A DNA stretch of 64,000 nt from contig OX387602.1 of the NCBI GenBank assembly GCA_947568835.1, positions 1 through 64,000 on the forward strand. The letters run 5' to 3'. The stretch comes from Protonemura montana (taxonomy: Eukaryota > Arthropoda > Insecta > Plecoptera > Nemouridae). The translations under genes and the position numbers were made by a program. The stretch's first letter is position 1. Every line of letters starts with the position of its first letter. Of this stretch, positions 1 through 13,089 are shown piece by piece. The notes under the pieces were generated by a model, which was not told the origin of the DNA, did no database searches, and worked only from the letters and a program-made list of their open reading frames with translations.

Positions 1-3000
1 TAACATAGATTCAATGTGGAGATGTGGGACGTTGGTGTCCCTCGGCTCATGTTAGCATGGAACTCAACAGAGTGCCTGTAATAACACACAACACATTAAC
101 ATAGATTCAATGTGGAGGATGTGGGACGTTGGTGTCCCCTCGGCTCATGTTTAGCATGGAACTCAACAGAGTGCCTGTAATAACACACAACACATTAACA
201 TAGATTCAATGTGGAGATGTGGGACGTTGTGTCCCCTCGGCTCATGTTTAGCATGGAACTCAACAGAGTGCCTGTAATAACACACAACACATTAACATAG
301 ATTCAATGTGGAGATGTGGGACGTTGTTGTCCCCTCGGCTCATGTTTAGCATGGAACTCAACAGGTGCCTGTAATAACACACAACACATTAACATAGATT
401 CAATGTGGAGATGTGGGACGTTGTTGTCCCCTCGGCTCATGTTTAGCATGGAACTCAACAGAGTGCCTGTAATAACACACAACACATTAACATAGATTCA
501 ATGTGGAGATGTGGGACGTTGTTGTCCCCTCGGCTCATGTTTAGCATGGAACTCAACAGAGTGCCTGTAATAACACACAACACATTAACATAGATTCAAT
601 GTGGAGATGTGGGACGTTGTTGTCCCCTCGGCTCATGTTTAGCATGGAACTCAACAGAGTGCCTGTAATAACACACAACACATTAACATAGATTCAATGT
701 GGAGATGTGGGACGTTGTTGTCCCCTCGGCTCATGTTTAGCATGGAACTCAACAGAGTGCCTGTAATAACACACAACACATTAACATAGATTCAATGTGG
801 AGATGTGGGACGTTGGTGTCCCCTCGGCTCATGTTTAGCATGGAACTCAACAGAGTGCCTGTAATAACACACAACACATTAACATAGATTCAATGTGGAG
901 ATGTGGGACGTTGTTGTCCCCTCGGCTCATGTTTAGCATGGAACTCAACAGAGTGCCTGTAATAACACACAACACATTAACATAGATTCAATGTGGAGAT
1001 GTGGGACGTTGTTGTCCCCTCGGCTCATGTTTAGCATGGAACTCAACAGAGTGCCTGTAATAACACACAACACATTAACATAGATTCAATGTGGAGATGT
1101 GGGACGTTGTTGTCCCCTCGGCTCATGTTTAGCATGGAACTCAACAGAGTGCCTGTAATAACACACAACACATTAACATAGATTCAATGTGGAGATGTGG
1201 GACGTTGTTGTCCCCTCGGCTCATGTTTAGCATGGAACTCAACAGAGTGCCTGTAATAACACACAACACATTAACATAGATTCAATGTGGAGATGTGGGA
1301 CGTTGTGTCCCCTCGGCTCATGTTTAGCATGGAACTCAACAGAGTGCCTGTAATAACACACAACACATTAACATAGATTCAATGTGGAGATGTGGGACGT
1401 TGGTGTCCCCTCGGCTCATGTTTAGCATGGAACTCAACAGAGTGCCTGTAATAACACACAACACATTAACATAGATTCAATGTGGAGATGTGGGACGTTG
1501 GTGTCCCCTCGGCTCATGTTTAGCATGGAACTCAACAGAGTGCCTGTAATAACACACAACACATTAACATAGATTCAATGTGGAGATGTGGGACGTTGGT
1601 GTCCCCTCGGCTCATGTTTAGCATGGAACTCAACAGAGTGCCTGTAATAACACACAACACATTAACATAGATTCAATGTGGAGATGTGGGACGTTGTTGT
1701 CCCCTCGGCTCATGTTTAGCATGGAACTCAACAGAGTGCCTGTAATAACACACAACACATTAACATAGATTCAATGTGGAGATGTGGGACGTTGGTGTCC
1801 CCTCGGCTCATGTTTAGCATGGAACTCAACAGAGTGCCTGTAATAACACACAACACATTAACATAGATTCAATGTGGAGATGTGGGACGTTGGTGTCCCC
1901 TCGGCTCATGTTTAGCATGGAACTCAACAGAGTGCCTGTAATAACACACAACACATTAACATAGATTCAATGTGGAGATGTGGGACGTTGGTGTCCCCTC
2001 GGCTCATGTTTAGCATGGAACTCAACAGAGTGCCTGTAATAACACACAACACATTAACATAGATTCAATGTGGAGATGTGGGACGTTGTTGTCCCCTCGG
2101 CTCATGTTTAGCATGGAACTCAACAGAGTGCCTGTAATAACACACAACACATTAACATAGATTCAATGTGGAGATGTGGGACGTTGGTGTCCCCTCGGCT
2201 CATGTTTAGCATGGAACTCAACAGAGTGCCTGTAATAACACACAACACATTAACATAGATTCAATGTGGAGATGTGGGACGTTGGTGTCCCCTCGGCTCA
2301 TGTTTAGCATGGAACTCAACAGAGTGCCTGTAATAACACACAACACATTAACATAGATTCAATGTGGAGATGTGGGACGTTGTTGTCCCCTCGGCTCATG
2401 TTTAGCATGGAACTCAACAGAGTGCCTGTAATAACACACAACACATTAACATAGATTCAATGTGGAGATGTGGGACGTTGGTGTCCCCTCGGCTCATGTT
2501 TAGCATGGAACTCAACAGAGTGCCTGTAATAACACACAACACATTAACATAGATTCAATGTGGAGATGTGGGACGTTGTTGTCCCCTCGGCTCATGTTTA
2601 GCATGGAACTCAACAGAGTGCCTGTAATAACACACAACACATTAACATAGATTCAATGTGGAGATGTGGGACGTTGTTGTCCCCTCGCTCATGTTTAGCA
2701 TGGAACTCAACAGAGTGCCTGTAATAACACACAACACATTAACATAGATTCAATGTGGAGATGTGGGACGTTGTTGTCCCCTCGGCTCATGTTTAGCATG
2801 GAACTCAACAGAGTGCCTGTAATAACACACAACACATTAACATAGATTCAATGTGGAGATGTGGGACGTTGGTGTCCCCTCGGCTCATGTTTAGCATGGA
2901 ACTCAACAGAGTGCCTGTAATAACACACAACACATTAACATAGATTCAATGTGGAGATGTGGGACGTTGGTGTCCCCTCGGCTCATGTTTAGCATGGAAC

Positions 3001-6000
3001 TCAACAGAGTGCCTGTAATAACACACAACACATTAACATAGATTCAATGTGGAGATGTGGGGACGTTGTTGTCCCCTCGGCTCATGTTTAGCATGGGAAC
3101 TCAACAGAGTGCCTGTAATAACACACAACACATTAACATAGATTCAATGTGGAGATGTGGGACGTTGTTGTCCCCTCGGCTCATGTTTAGCATGGAACTC
3201 AACAGAGTGCCTGTAATAACACACAACACATTAACATAGATTCAATGTGGAGATGTGGGACGTTGGTGTCCCCTCGGCTCATGTTTAGCATGGAACTCAA
3301 CAGAGTGCCTGTAATAACACACAACACATTAACATAGATTCAATGTGGAGATGTGGGACGTTGTTGTCCCCTCGGCTCATGTTTAGCATGGAACTCAACA
3401 GAGTGCCTGTAATAACACACAACACATTAACATAGATTCAATGTGGAGATGTGGGACGTTGTTGTCCCCTCGGCTCATGTTTAGCATGGAACTCAACAGA
3501 GTGCCTGTAATAACACACAACACATTAACATAGATTCAATGTGGAGATGTGGGACGTTGTTGTCCCCTCGGCTCATGTTTAGCATGGAACTCAACAGAGT
3601 GCCTGTAATAACACACAACACATTAACATAGATTCAATGTGGAGATGTGGGACGTTGGTGTCCCCTCGGCTCATGTTTAGCATGGAACTCAACAGAGTGC
3701 CTGTAATAACACACAACACATTAACATAGATTCAATGTGGAGATGTGGGACGTTGGTGTCCCCTCGGCTCATGTTTAGCATGGAACTCAACAGAGTGCCT
3801 GTAATAACACACAACACATTAACATAGATTCAATGTGGAGATGTGGGACGTTGTTGTCCCCTCGGCTCATGTTTAGCATGGAACTCAACAGAGTGCCTGT
3901 AATAACACACAACACATTAACATAGATTCAATGTGGAGATGTGGGACGTTGGTGTCCCCTCGGCTCATGTTAGCATGGAACTCAACAGAGTGCCTGTAAT
4001 AACACACAACACATTAACATAGATTCAATGTGGAGATGTGGGACGTTGTGTCCCCTCGGCTCATGTTTAGCATGGAACTCAACAGAGTGCCTGTAATAAC
4101 ACACAACACATTAACATAGATTCAATGTGGAGATGTGGGACGTTGTTGTCCCCTCGGCTCATGTTTAGCATGGAACTCAACAGAGTGCCTGTAATAACAC
4201 ACAACACATTAACATAGATTCAATGTGGAGATGTGGGACGTTGTTGTCCCCTCGGCTCATGTTTAGCATGGAACTCAACAGAGTGCCTGTAATAACACAC
4301 AACACATTAACATAGATTCAATGTGGAGATGTGGGACGTTGTTGTCCCCTCGGCTCATGTTTAGCATGGAACTCAACAGAGTGCCTGTAATAACACACAA
4401 CACATTAACATAGATTCAATGTGGAGATGTGGGACGTTGTTGTCCCCTCGGCTCATGTTTAGCATGGAACTCAACAGAGTGCCTGTAATAACACACAACA
4501 CATTAACATAGATTCAATGTGGAGATGTGGGACGTTGTTGTCCCCTCGGCTCATGTTTAGCATGGAACTCAACAGAGTGCCTGTAATAACACACAACACA
4601 TTAACATAGATTCAATGTGGAGATGTGGGACGTTGTTGTCCCTCGGCTCATGTTTAGCATGGAACTCAACAGAGTGCCTGTAATAACACACAACACATTA
4701 ACATAGATTCAATGTGGAGATGTGGGACGTTGGTGTCCCCTCGGCTCATGTTTAGCATGGAACTCAACAGAGTGCCTGTAATAACACACAACACATTAAC
4801 ATAGATTCAATGTGGAGATGTGGGACGTTGTGTCCCCTCGGCTCATGTTTAGCATGGAACTCAACAGAGTGCCTGTAATAACACACAACACATTAACATA
4901 GATTCAATGTGGAGATGTGGGACGTTGTTGTCCCCTCGGCTCATGTTTAGCATGGAACTCAACAGAGTGCCTGTAATAACACACAACACATTAACATAGA
5001 TTCAATGTGGAGATGTGGGACGTTGGTGTCCCCTCGGCTCATGTTTAGCATGGAACTCAACAGAGTGCCTGTAATAACACACAACACATTAACATAGATT
5101 CAATGTGGAGATGTGGGACGTTGGTGTCCCCTCGGCTCATGTTTAGCATGGAACTCAACAGAGTGCCTGTAATAACACACAACACATTAACATAGATTCA
5201 ATGTGGAGATGTGGGACGTTGTTGTCCCCTCGGCTCATGTTTAGCATGGAACTCAACAGAGTGCCTGTAATAACACACAACACATTAACATAGATTCAAT
5301 GTGGAGATGTGGGACGTTGTTGTCCCCTCGGCTCATGTTTAGCATGGAACTCAACAGAGTGCCTGTAATAACACACAACACATTAACATAGATTCAATGT
5401 GGAGATGTGGGACGTTGTTGTCCCCTCGGCTCATGTTTAGCATGGAACTCAACAGAGTGCCTGTAATAACACACAACACATTAACATAGATTCAATGTGG
5501 AGATGTGGGACGTTGTTGTCCCCTCGGCTCATGTTTAGCATGGAACTCAACAGAGTGCCTGTAATAACACACAACACATTAACATAGATTCAATGTGGAG
5601 ATGTGGGACGTTGTTGTCCCCTCGGCTCATGTTTAGCATGGAACTCAACAGAGTGCCTGTAATAACACACAACACATTAACATAGATTCAATGTGGAGAT
5701 GTGGGACGTTGGTGTCCCCTCGGCTCATGTTTAGCATGGAACTCAACAGAGTGCCTGTAATAACACACAACACATTAACATAGATTCAATGTGGAGATGT
5801 GGGACGTTGTTGTCCCCTCGGCTCATGTTTAGCATGGAACTCAACAGAGTGCCTGTAATAACACACAACACATTAACATAGATTCAATGTGGAGATGTGG
5901 GACGTTGGTGTCCCCTCGGCTCATGTTTAGCATGGAACTCAACAGAGTGCCTGTAATAACACACAACACATTAACATAGATTCAATGTGGAGATGTGGGA

Positions 6001-6202
6001 CGTTGTTGTCCCCTCGGCTCATGTTTAGCATGGAACTCAACAGAGTGCCTGTAATAACACACAACACATTAACATAGATTCAATGTGGAGATGTGGGACG
6101 TTGTTGTCCCCTCGGCTCATGTTTAGCATGGAACTCAACAGAGTGCCTGTAATAACACACAACACATTAACATAGATTCAATGTGGAGATGTGGGACGTT
6201 GT
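1..6202. repeat. 98-bp satellite array, about 63 copies, open at left edge
   Basis: About 63 head-to-tail copies of a 98-bp unit run from the first base to about 6202, where the last copy breaks off into unique DNA. Copies are nearly identical. Each carries a short hairpin, GGGAC-loop-GTCCC. Most variation lies in that loop, which reads GTTGTT, GTTGGT or the one-base-shorter GTTGT. A few copies have single-base indels elsewhere (near 100-130, 3060-3095 and 3969). Short open frames here are by-products of the repeat. The left end lies outside the window. Confidence 0.97.
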
Positions 6203-6978
6203 AAAGAAGCACATCAACACTAAGCAAAAACTGTTTCATTATAAAAAAAAACACTTTGAGCTCGCTCAGGAATAAGCTCTGGTTTGAAGTGCCCAACGGT
6301 GGTCTCCAGCTTATACTTTAACTGTCAAAGCTCAGTTGCTCCAACCAAATTGAGAGAAAATAAGTGTAATTGTAGAGCCATGTCTCATTTGTCCAGAAAG
6401 CAGGAGACTAAAATTCAATTGCACACATTTTTTTGTATAGGCAACCATTAAAACTCTAGATGAAATAACTTGCACAAGTTGTAAAACTTCACTCTGGATG
6501 AAGTGACATGCACAAGATACGAAACTTCAGGAAATAAGTTGTTTTATGCTAAGCATTCAAAACCCAGTCTTAAATAGTTTTTTTAAAACCAATGCTAAGG
6601 TTAGATATGTGGTTGATTTGTAATGTGCCAAAGTGCTGGGATATTGAGTTTGTTGATTGGGAAAGTAAAGGGAGAGTACTGATATAGTTGCCATGAGTCT
6701 AAAAACTGCAATTAAGTATCAAGTGCTCTCTCTACCAATTTTAAAAATCCATTATAAGAAAACCCATCGACATATTCTCCCAGTTGCTAATCAAACGTCT
6801 CTTGATTTCTCTGCCATTCAAACTTACCGGTATGAACGGGCGAAGACGCAGTGGGCTGGCCGTGGGTTGGTGAAGGAGGCGGCGTTGCAGTAACGCCATG
6901 CGTCTGTTTCTGCGCGATGTTCTCGAGGAGACCTGAAGCGATTGTCAAGCAATCTGTATTTTCTGTATTTTCTACAAC
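6203..6978. other. unique AT-rich DNA between satellite and exportin-6 exon
   Basis: Non-repetitive flank of the 98-bp array. It holds an A tract near 6244 and a dispersed repeat copy (entered separately). A 66-codon frame at 6693-6893 has no recognisable domain, so I do not call a gene. Confidence 0.5.
6440..6605. repeat. dispersed repeat, copy A
   Basis: The stretch around 6545-6600, with the core CATTCAAAACCCAGT followed by AAATAGTTTTT, matches segments at about 18954-19106 and 61280-61495. The upstream part (GCACAAG, AACTT) is more diverged. Family unknown; the three copies are unequal in length and divergence, as expected of an old transposon or MITE. Confidence 0.6.
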
Positions 6979-7028
6979 CTAATGTAGGCCTTCAAACCGC
7001 ATGCAGTGGTGATATACATAAAAGTTAC

Positions 7029-7593
7029 CTGATAAAAGTAAAAACACTTGCGGCATGTTGCCTAACAGCAGTCGACGCAACTCCTCTTTGCGGGAGATAC
7101 TGAGGTCTTCCCAAGGACAGGCGAGCTCCTCCGAAGCAGTGTGAAGGAAAATTAACCCAAGCGATGTGGTTTCTGACCCGCGGATAAGTAACAAGACATT
7201 GGTGAAGAAGTCAGGATAGAAGTGCGGCCAGTCCAAGCGAGCAATGTCAACCACCAATTTGACTAGTTTGTTCCGTAGAAAGGCAGGTGCAGTTTGGTGT
7301 TGTTCCACTGCTAATTGATATAACGTGGCTCGCAACTGGGCCCTATCTTCCCATACAAGACCTACCCATCGTTTTGTTATTAGTGTCTCAATTGTACTTA
7401 AACTGTACATGCACACGTAATGGTTTGGCGAATGCGACATGAAATGAAGGCAGTGTTTCCATGAGTCTGATTGTTTGCTAAAGTTGTTTAGAATCAATTC
7501 AATTTCCCGTTTTCTTTCATTGGTGGTCTCTGGTGCAAAGAACTCGTTCATCAGCACCTCTAAGGCTGCTAGAGATTCTGACGGATTCCCAGC
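7029..7593 (-). CDS. XPO6: Exportin-6, N-terminal coding exon (partial gene)
   Basis: Internal exon encoding about 188 residues of exportin-6 (RanBP20), the importin-beta-superfamily receptor that exports actin-profilin complexes from the nucleus with RanGTP. The translation follows the N-terminal region of animal XPO6: TTNERKREIE near its start, then RNKLVKLVVDIARLDWPHFY, DFFTN, and SEELACPWEDLS followed by RKEELRRLLL. Exon limits are set by a pyrimidine-rich acceptor (TTGTTACAG at 7594-7602, minus strand) and a donor (CAG|GTAACT at 7029/7028). Residues read beyond those points are intron. The start codon should be in an upstream exon to the right of 7620, and the rest of the gene, normally over 1,000 residues, lies to the left, on the far side of the 98-bp satellite or beyond the window. 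The exon shows no frameshift or stop, so it looks functional. Family call is firm; exact exon ends are inferred. Confidence 0.92.
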
Positions 7594-8310
7594 CTGTAAC
7601 AAAACAACAAGAAAAAACATTTAGAAATATATAAGCGCAATAAAAACACAAAAGATATTTCTTTCTGGGTATACTTAACATTACTATGAGCTGTCAGAGC
7701 ACAAAATTAAATAATGCAATTTCTTGGCAACAACTTACCATTTTTTGGCACGCTTGCCGGCAAATTATCAGGCTAGTTTGGATTTGGCAAAACTTGCCAA
7801 AGGCACTCTTTTGCCTAGCCTAAGGTGAAACAATAACCTAAATTCATGACCCTACTTTGACAGGTCTCGATATTGGCCTAAGCTAGACTAAATAGCCTTT
7901 AAAATATACATCCCTATCCATGACGAGTGGGGAAATTACACATATCACGCCGAGGGCATACTCCAAGTATTATCAACTGCTTGCAACTACAAGATTTTGA
8001 AACTAGTCTGCCCAGCCCTTCGTGCGTGTGCGACCATCACCGCCGTGGGCCTGTCTTTAATCGGACTCCAACCTTTGCTCCAACCACCGCCATATTCAGA
8101 TTGAATATGGCGGATAGCGAAGTACCCTAGAAGAGGCTACAATCGGCGCCGCCAAGTAGAAAAAGTATCAAAATGTGATTGTTTAATTGTTTAATTGCAA
8201 ATGTATGGGCCCTATATTCTAGTATATTCTGGTAGTTGATAATTGACTGTTTCGTCTCAAATCCATCCTCCAAGCTGAAAAAATTGTGATGTGTCCCCTA
8301 TAAAGTAAAC
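7594..8310. other. upstream intron or 5' region of exportin-6
   Basis: No further XPO6 coding exon is recognised. The region has mixed composition, a TTGCCGGCAA-type palindromic stretch near 7755, and a strong inverted repeat at 8087-8113 (entered separately) that could mark a promoter. A 67-codon frame at 7927-8130 has no recognisable domain. Confidence 0.4.
8087..8113. promoter_or_regulatory. 12-bp palindrome with ATATGGCGG arms, possible promoter element
   Basis: CCGCCATATTCA (8087-8098) is followed after 3 bases by its exact reverse complement, TGAATATGGCGG (8102-8113). Each arm contains ATGGCGG, which resembles the YY1-type downstream element of animal housekeeping promoters. It lies about 500 bp upstream of the XPO6 exon. 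The regulatory role is inference; the perfect dyad is directly visible. Confidence 0.35.
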
Positions 8311-9313
8311 AGGTATGACAGGTATCTCTAGAAAAAAATCCTGCAAACCCCACTTCCCCGCACTCAAAATCCTAACCCTTGCGTCCTCCCTCATCCAAAT
8401 CGCCTGCACCTACGTCCAAAACCACCCCCAAAAATTCCCCCTAAACTCTTCTACGCACACATACGCCACAAGAAGCATAGGTACACGAAATCAACTCAAC
8501 TACCAACTCCCACTCCCTCTTCGAACACAGCCCACATTAGGTACCTATACCTCTAAGCCTATACCTCTGCACAAATGTGTATAACAATCTACCAACATTC
8601 ATCACTAATTCGCCAACTCACCCCATCTTTGAAACAACCCTCAAATTCTTCCTAATCCAGAACCCCTATTACTCACTAGAAGAATTTCTTAATACTAATT
8701 ATAATGCATAAAGTAGAATAGAGCGACTAAGGTGCATTACTTAATCCCCCCTTCATTTTTTCGCAAATAATTGAAAACCAAATTTTAGTAAAAGTTAGCC
8801 TTTTTTTTGTACAGGGCTGGGCCAAAAATTAAGGCTATCACAGATCGAAAGCCCGTCACATACTCTATCATCAGAAAAAATTTCAAGGGAGTACCCCCCC
8901 CCCCCCCCCCCCCCCCTTCATGTATTCGCAAATAAATGAAAATCAAATTTTGGACCGCTCGAATATAGACAACAAAATTCCTTGGTGTTGATTGGCTAAA
9001 CCGTTGCTAGGATACAGGAGGGAAATTTTCAAATTGAAGTACTCGTTAGTTGTCATTTCAAACAGTTTATTTTCAATCCAGCATCACTCATTGTTTTGAG
9101 TTCTTAAAGTTACAAATGGAGTTTGGTGCTTCAGAAAAACTCCTTGTTATCAGTAGCTGTGGCTTTAACGATCAATCGTCATCAATTATTAAAACCTTCA
9201 GCAAAGGCGTTGCTTTCACTTAGAGCATTATAATTAGTTTATCCAGTTGAATGGAATAAACTATAGCAAGATAACGCATGTTGTGACAGTGTGTGACTGC
9301 GTATGTAATAGAG
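8131..9313. other. intergenic, low-complexity stretches, no gene seen
   Basis: Contains a C- and A-rich plus strand at 8340-8690 (poor in G, open for 89 codons but without protein character), the duplicated segment at 8745-8953, and a 23-base C run. Nothing recognisable as a gene. Confidence 0.45.
8745..8953. repeat. short direct duplication with poly-C tract
   Basis: Two related segments of about 40 bp start about 166 bp apart (8745-8787 and 8911-8953). Both read C-run, CTTCAT, TTCGCAAATAA, TGAAAA, CAAATTTT. In the second, the C run has expanded to 23 bases (8894-8916). They may be ends of a decayed element. Confidence 0.55.
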
Positions 9314-9644
9314 TAAAGTGCCAGTTTTGGATCAGTGTCCGGTTTTGGATCATTTTTCAAATGAACTGCAAATTAGTACCAAATGTTGAGATATGAGACC
9401 GCCACTGACTGAAGTGATTGCCACATTCTTGACGAGTGTTGTGCACTAGAATGCCATTAGATGGCGCTCATGGATTCGTCTAAAAAAAATACAAACTATA
9501 TCGATATCTATGGTAATATGTCAACTCCAATATTGATTTTTCTTGAGAGTATTCATGAAACATTGAAGATTTGATTTGATTTTGACGTGACTACGTCTTA
9601 AAGCGCATTATATAGGGAGGCATGTACGGATTTGCTCTCCAAAA

Positions 9645-11293
9645 TAGCCAATGTGTAACAAGCTCTACAGCCTACAGGAAGCTAAGTAAAGAGTGCGACT
9701 TATTATCATTCAAAAGTTCAGACAATTCTCTAAAAGTACTTTTTTTTTATTTTCGATAAAATCAATATTGGAGGCGTTAGAGAGGTTGGCGTTTTTAATG
9801 CTCTCCATAAGACCAATGTTAAATTACGCAAAATGGCAAATGTGTAACAACCCCTACAGCCTACAGGAAACAAAGGACAGAATGCGACTTATTATCATTC
9901 AATAGTTCAGACAATTCTCTAAAAGTACTTTTTTTTTATTTTCGATGAAATAAATATTGGAGGCGTTAGAGGGGTTGGCGTTTTTAATTCTCTCCATAAG
10001 ACCAATGTTAAATTACGCAAAATAACAAAAGTGTAACAACCCCTACAGCCTACAGGAAACAAAGGACAGAATGCGACTTATTATCATTCAATAGTTCAGA
10101 CAATTTTCTAAAAGTACCTTTTTTTGATTTTCGATAACATAAATATTGGAGGCGTTAGAGGGGTTGGCGTTTTTAATTCTCTCCATAAGACCAATGTTAA
10201 ATTACGCAAAATGGCAAATGTGTAACAACCCCTACAGCCTACAGGAAGCTAAGTATAGAGTGCGACTTATTATCATTCAATAGTTCAGACAATTCTCTAA
10301 AAGTACTTTTTTTTTATTTTCGATAGAATAGATATTGGAGGCGTTAGAGGGGTTGGCGTTTTTAATTCTCTCCATAAGACCAATGTTAAATTACGCAAAA
10401 TGGCAAATGTGTAACAACCCCTACAGCCTACAGGAAGCTAAGTTTAGAGTGCGACTTATTATCATTCAATAGTTCAGACAATTCTCTAAAAGTACTTTTT
10501 TTTTATTTTCGATAAAATAAATATTGGAGGCGTTAGAGGGGTTGGCGTTTTTAATGCTCTCCATAAGACCAATGTTAAATTACGCAAAATGGCAAATGTG
10601 TAACAACCCCTACAGCCTACAGGAAACAAAGGACAGAATGCGACTTATTATCATTCAATAGTTCAGACAATTATCTAAAAGTACTTTTTTTTGATTTTCG
10701 ATAAAATAAATATTGGAGGCGTTAGAGGGGTTGGCGTGTTTAATGCTCTCCATAAGACCAATGTTAAATTACGCAAAATGGCAAATGTGTAACAACCCCT
10801 ACAGCCTACAGGAAACAAAGGACAGAATGCGACTTATTATCATTCAATAGTTCAGACAATTATCTAAAAGTACTTTTTTTTTATTTTCGATAAAATAAAT
10901 ATTGGAGGCGTTAGAGGGGTTGGCGTTTTTAATGCTCTCCATAAGACCAATGTTAAATTACGCAAAATGGCAAATGTGTAACAACCCCTACAGCCTACAG
11001 GAAACAAAGGACAGAATGCGACTTATTATCGTTTAATAGTTTAGACAATTCTCTAAAAGTACTTTTTTTTTATTTTCGATAAAATAAATATTGGAGGCGT
11101 TAGAGGGGTTGGCGTTTTTAATGCTCTCCATAAGACCAATGTTAAATTACGCAAAATGGCAAATGTGTAACAACCCCTACAGCCTACAGGAAACAAAGGA
11201 CAGAATGCGACTTATTATCGTTTAATAGTTTAGACAATTCTCTAAAAGTACTTTTTTTTTATTTTCGATAAAATAAATATTGGAGGCGTGAGA
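9645..11293. repeat. 189-bp tandem array, about 8.7 copies
   Basis: The marker GGAGGCGTTAG recurs every 189 bp (9770, 9959, 10148, 10337 and so on). Each unit contains CCTACAGCCTACAGGAA, a CGACTTATTATC block and a T run followed by ATTTTCGAT. Units differ by a few percent, including an alternation of GAAACAAAGGACAG with GAAGCTAAGTAAAG types. The first and last units are the most diverged. It lies inside the TIR element at 9314-13639. Confidence 0.95.
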
Positions 11294-12236
11294 GGAGGCA
11301 GCGTTTTTGGCACTCGTCAGTAGACTAATGGAAAAAAATAATATATATATCGCAAGATGACACTTCCATCCCAATCTGTAAAGTCCTTCAGCTTGTAAAT
11401 TACATATATGAAAACACAACCCAAATAAAGAGAGATGTAAAACTTGCATGTGAAGTATGGTCAGTACGGTAGTTGACCTACGTACCTACGCGGTAGTTGA
11501 ACGTAGTCACGCTTAAATATCGGCCGTATCAATAAGATACAGCTACACCCGGTTTTTGGTATTTTTTTTTTTTTTTCATAGGCTTTTGAAAGCTTACAGA
11601 CCGTTTGCAGAAAGAAATACAATCGTCGGTTATACGGGTACCATTTAGATGAATATGAGGGTGTAATGATGTTAAGATTTATTATTATTATTATTATATC
11701 ATTATGTTGTGAGGTGCACCTAATGCACGCAGGCTTCTAGCCATGTGCGTCGAGCCATCTGTTTATTTTAACATAGATTTCAATAAGGGTGACAAGTATT
11801 CGGACATCGGTTGGTGCGATGCGCAAAAGCTTTGAGGCACGCGCGTCTGGTTAATCTCTCTTATTAGTTTTGTAAGGGTGACAAGGGTTCTGGTTCAAAA
11901 GGCGACTGGGTAGCCACATGCTTCGCAGGAATGTTTCGACGTTCGCAGTATGGTCCAGTCCCCATTATCCTTTACAAAGTGCCTCTCCCAATTAGTTATA
12001 GTTCTTTAAATGTACAATAGAATAGATTCGAGTAAATGATTGGTGGAGGAAGTCACGAGGTGAAACCTGGAGAGGGAGCGTGAGGAACGCGAGAAGAAGA
12101 GCCAGGAAGAAGCGCGAGAAGGCCCGAGACCGGGAACGAGACAAGACGTGCCAGAGGGACGGACCGAGATCGGTAACGGGAGGAGTGCTAGACGACCCGA
12201 GATACCACGACGTCGCTAGATTTGCGACGCGGCCTC
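11294..12236. other. internal part of the TIR element, no gene recognised
   Basis: Holds a (TTA)n microsatellite at about 11681-11697, which could be the tail of a lost LINE. At about 12065-12180 there is a purine-rich stretch reading as Arg/Lys/Glu-rich residues (CGCGAGAAG-type repeats). The charged stretch has no identifiable domain. Confidence 0.4.
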
Positions 12237-12690
12237 GATCCCCGCCGCCTGTTCAATTGCGCCTGGAGTTGCAACGCGAGCCCGAACGACAACGCCTGAG
12301 TCGCGATCCACATTGATCCCCGCCGCCTGTTCAATTGCGCCTGGAGTTGCAACGCGAGCCCGAACGACAACGCCTGAGTCGCGATCCACATTGATCCCCG
12401 CCGCCTGTTCAATTGCGCCTGGAGTTGCAACGCGAGCCCGAACGACAACGCCTGAGTCGCGATCCACATTGATCCCCGCCGCCTGTTCAATTGCGCCTGG
12501 AGTTGCAACGCGAGCCCGAACGACAACGCCTGAGTCGCGATCCACATTGATCCCCGCCGCCTGTTCAATTGCGCCTGGAGTTGCAACGCGAGCCCGAACG
12601 ACAACGCCTGAGTCGCGATCCACATTGATACCACGACGCCTGCTCGACTGCGCCTTGATCCAGGAGTCAACGCGAACTTCGGCGCCTGAC
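12237..12690. repeat. 78-bp GC-rich minisatellite, 5 copies plus a diverged sixth
   Basis: Five virtually identical 78-bp units start at 12237, 12315, 12393, 12471 and 12549, each beginning GATCCCCGCCGCCTG. A degenerate copy follows from about 12627. Since 78 is 26 codons and the unit lacks stops in at least three frames on the two strands, open frames of 128-160 codons result on both strands. None has recognisable protein character. GC content is far above that of the surroundings. Confidence 0.93.
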
Positions 12691-13089
12691 CGACTGTGAC
12701 ACCCGGCTACATCGGCGCTATACTACTCAAGTAAACTTTGTTATTTTATTCTGGCCAGACAGCTAGCTAGGGACTTAGGGCTATTTTATTTTATCGGATC
12801 TTTTTATATTATCATTTGTGTCATTTATCGTTTATTTATTTAAGAGAAAGTAAATTGTTACTTCGTAAGCGTATTTTGTGTTACGCGAATTTTGTATCCC
12901 GCATCCTCCCCCTCGTAGGACCACATTGCGTGCGTCGGCGACACTTGCGAGGCATCAAAGGCGTTAGAAAAGGTATTTAAAGCTCATTACCTCACAATGT
13001 ATTATTATTTTTTTGTGTTATTTATGTATTTATATATTTATATATTTATATAATATTTTTTTTTTTTTTTATTCATATTTATTTATTTC

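Noticed and set aside
303..3239. Sixty-codon frames in the 98-bp array
   Set aside because: The period is not a multiple of three and the frames depend on single-base indels in a few copies.
11681..11697. (TTA)n as the tail of a second LINE
   Set aside because: No reverse transcriptase or LINE 3' sequence precedes it, so it is only a microsatellite.
12188..12699. Long frames on both strands over the 78-bp minisatellite
   Set aside because: Overlapping frames in opposite directions follow from the 26-codon stop-free unit; no protein character or start context.
12695..12950. Possible solo LTR beginning TGTGACACCC and ending near GGCGACA
   Set aside because: No second LTR, no matching target duplication (GACCGAC before, CTTGCG after), no primer site or polymerase nearby.
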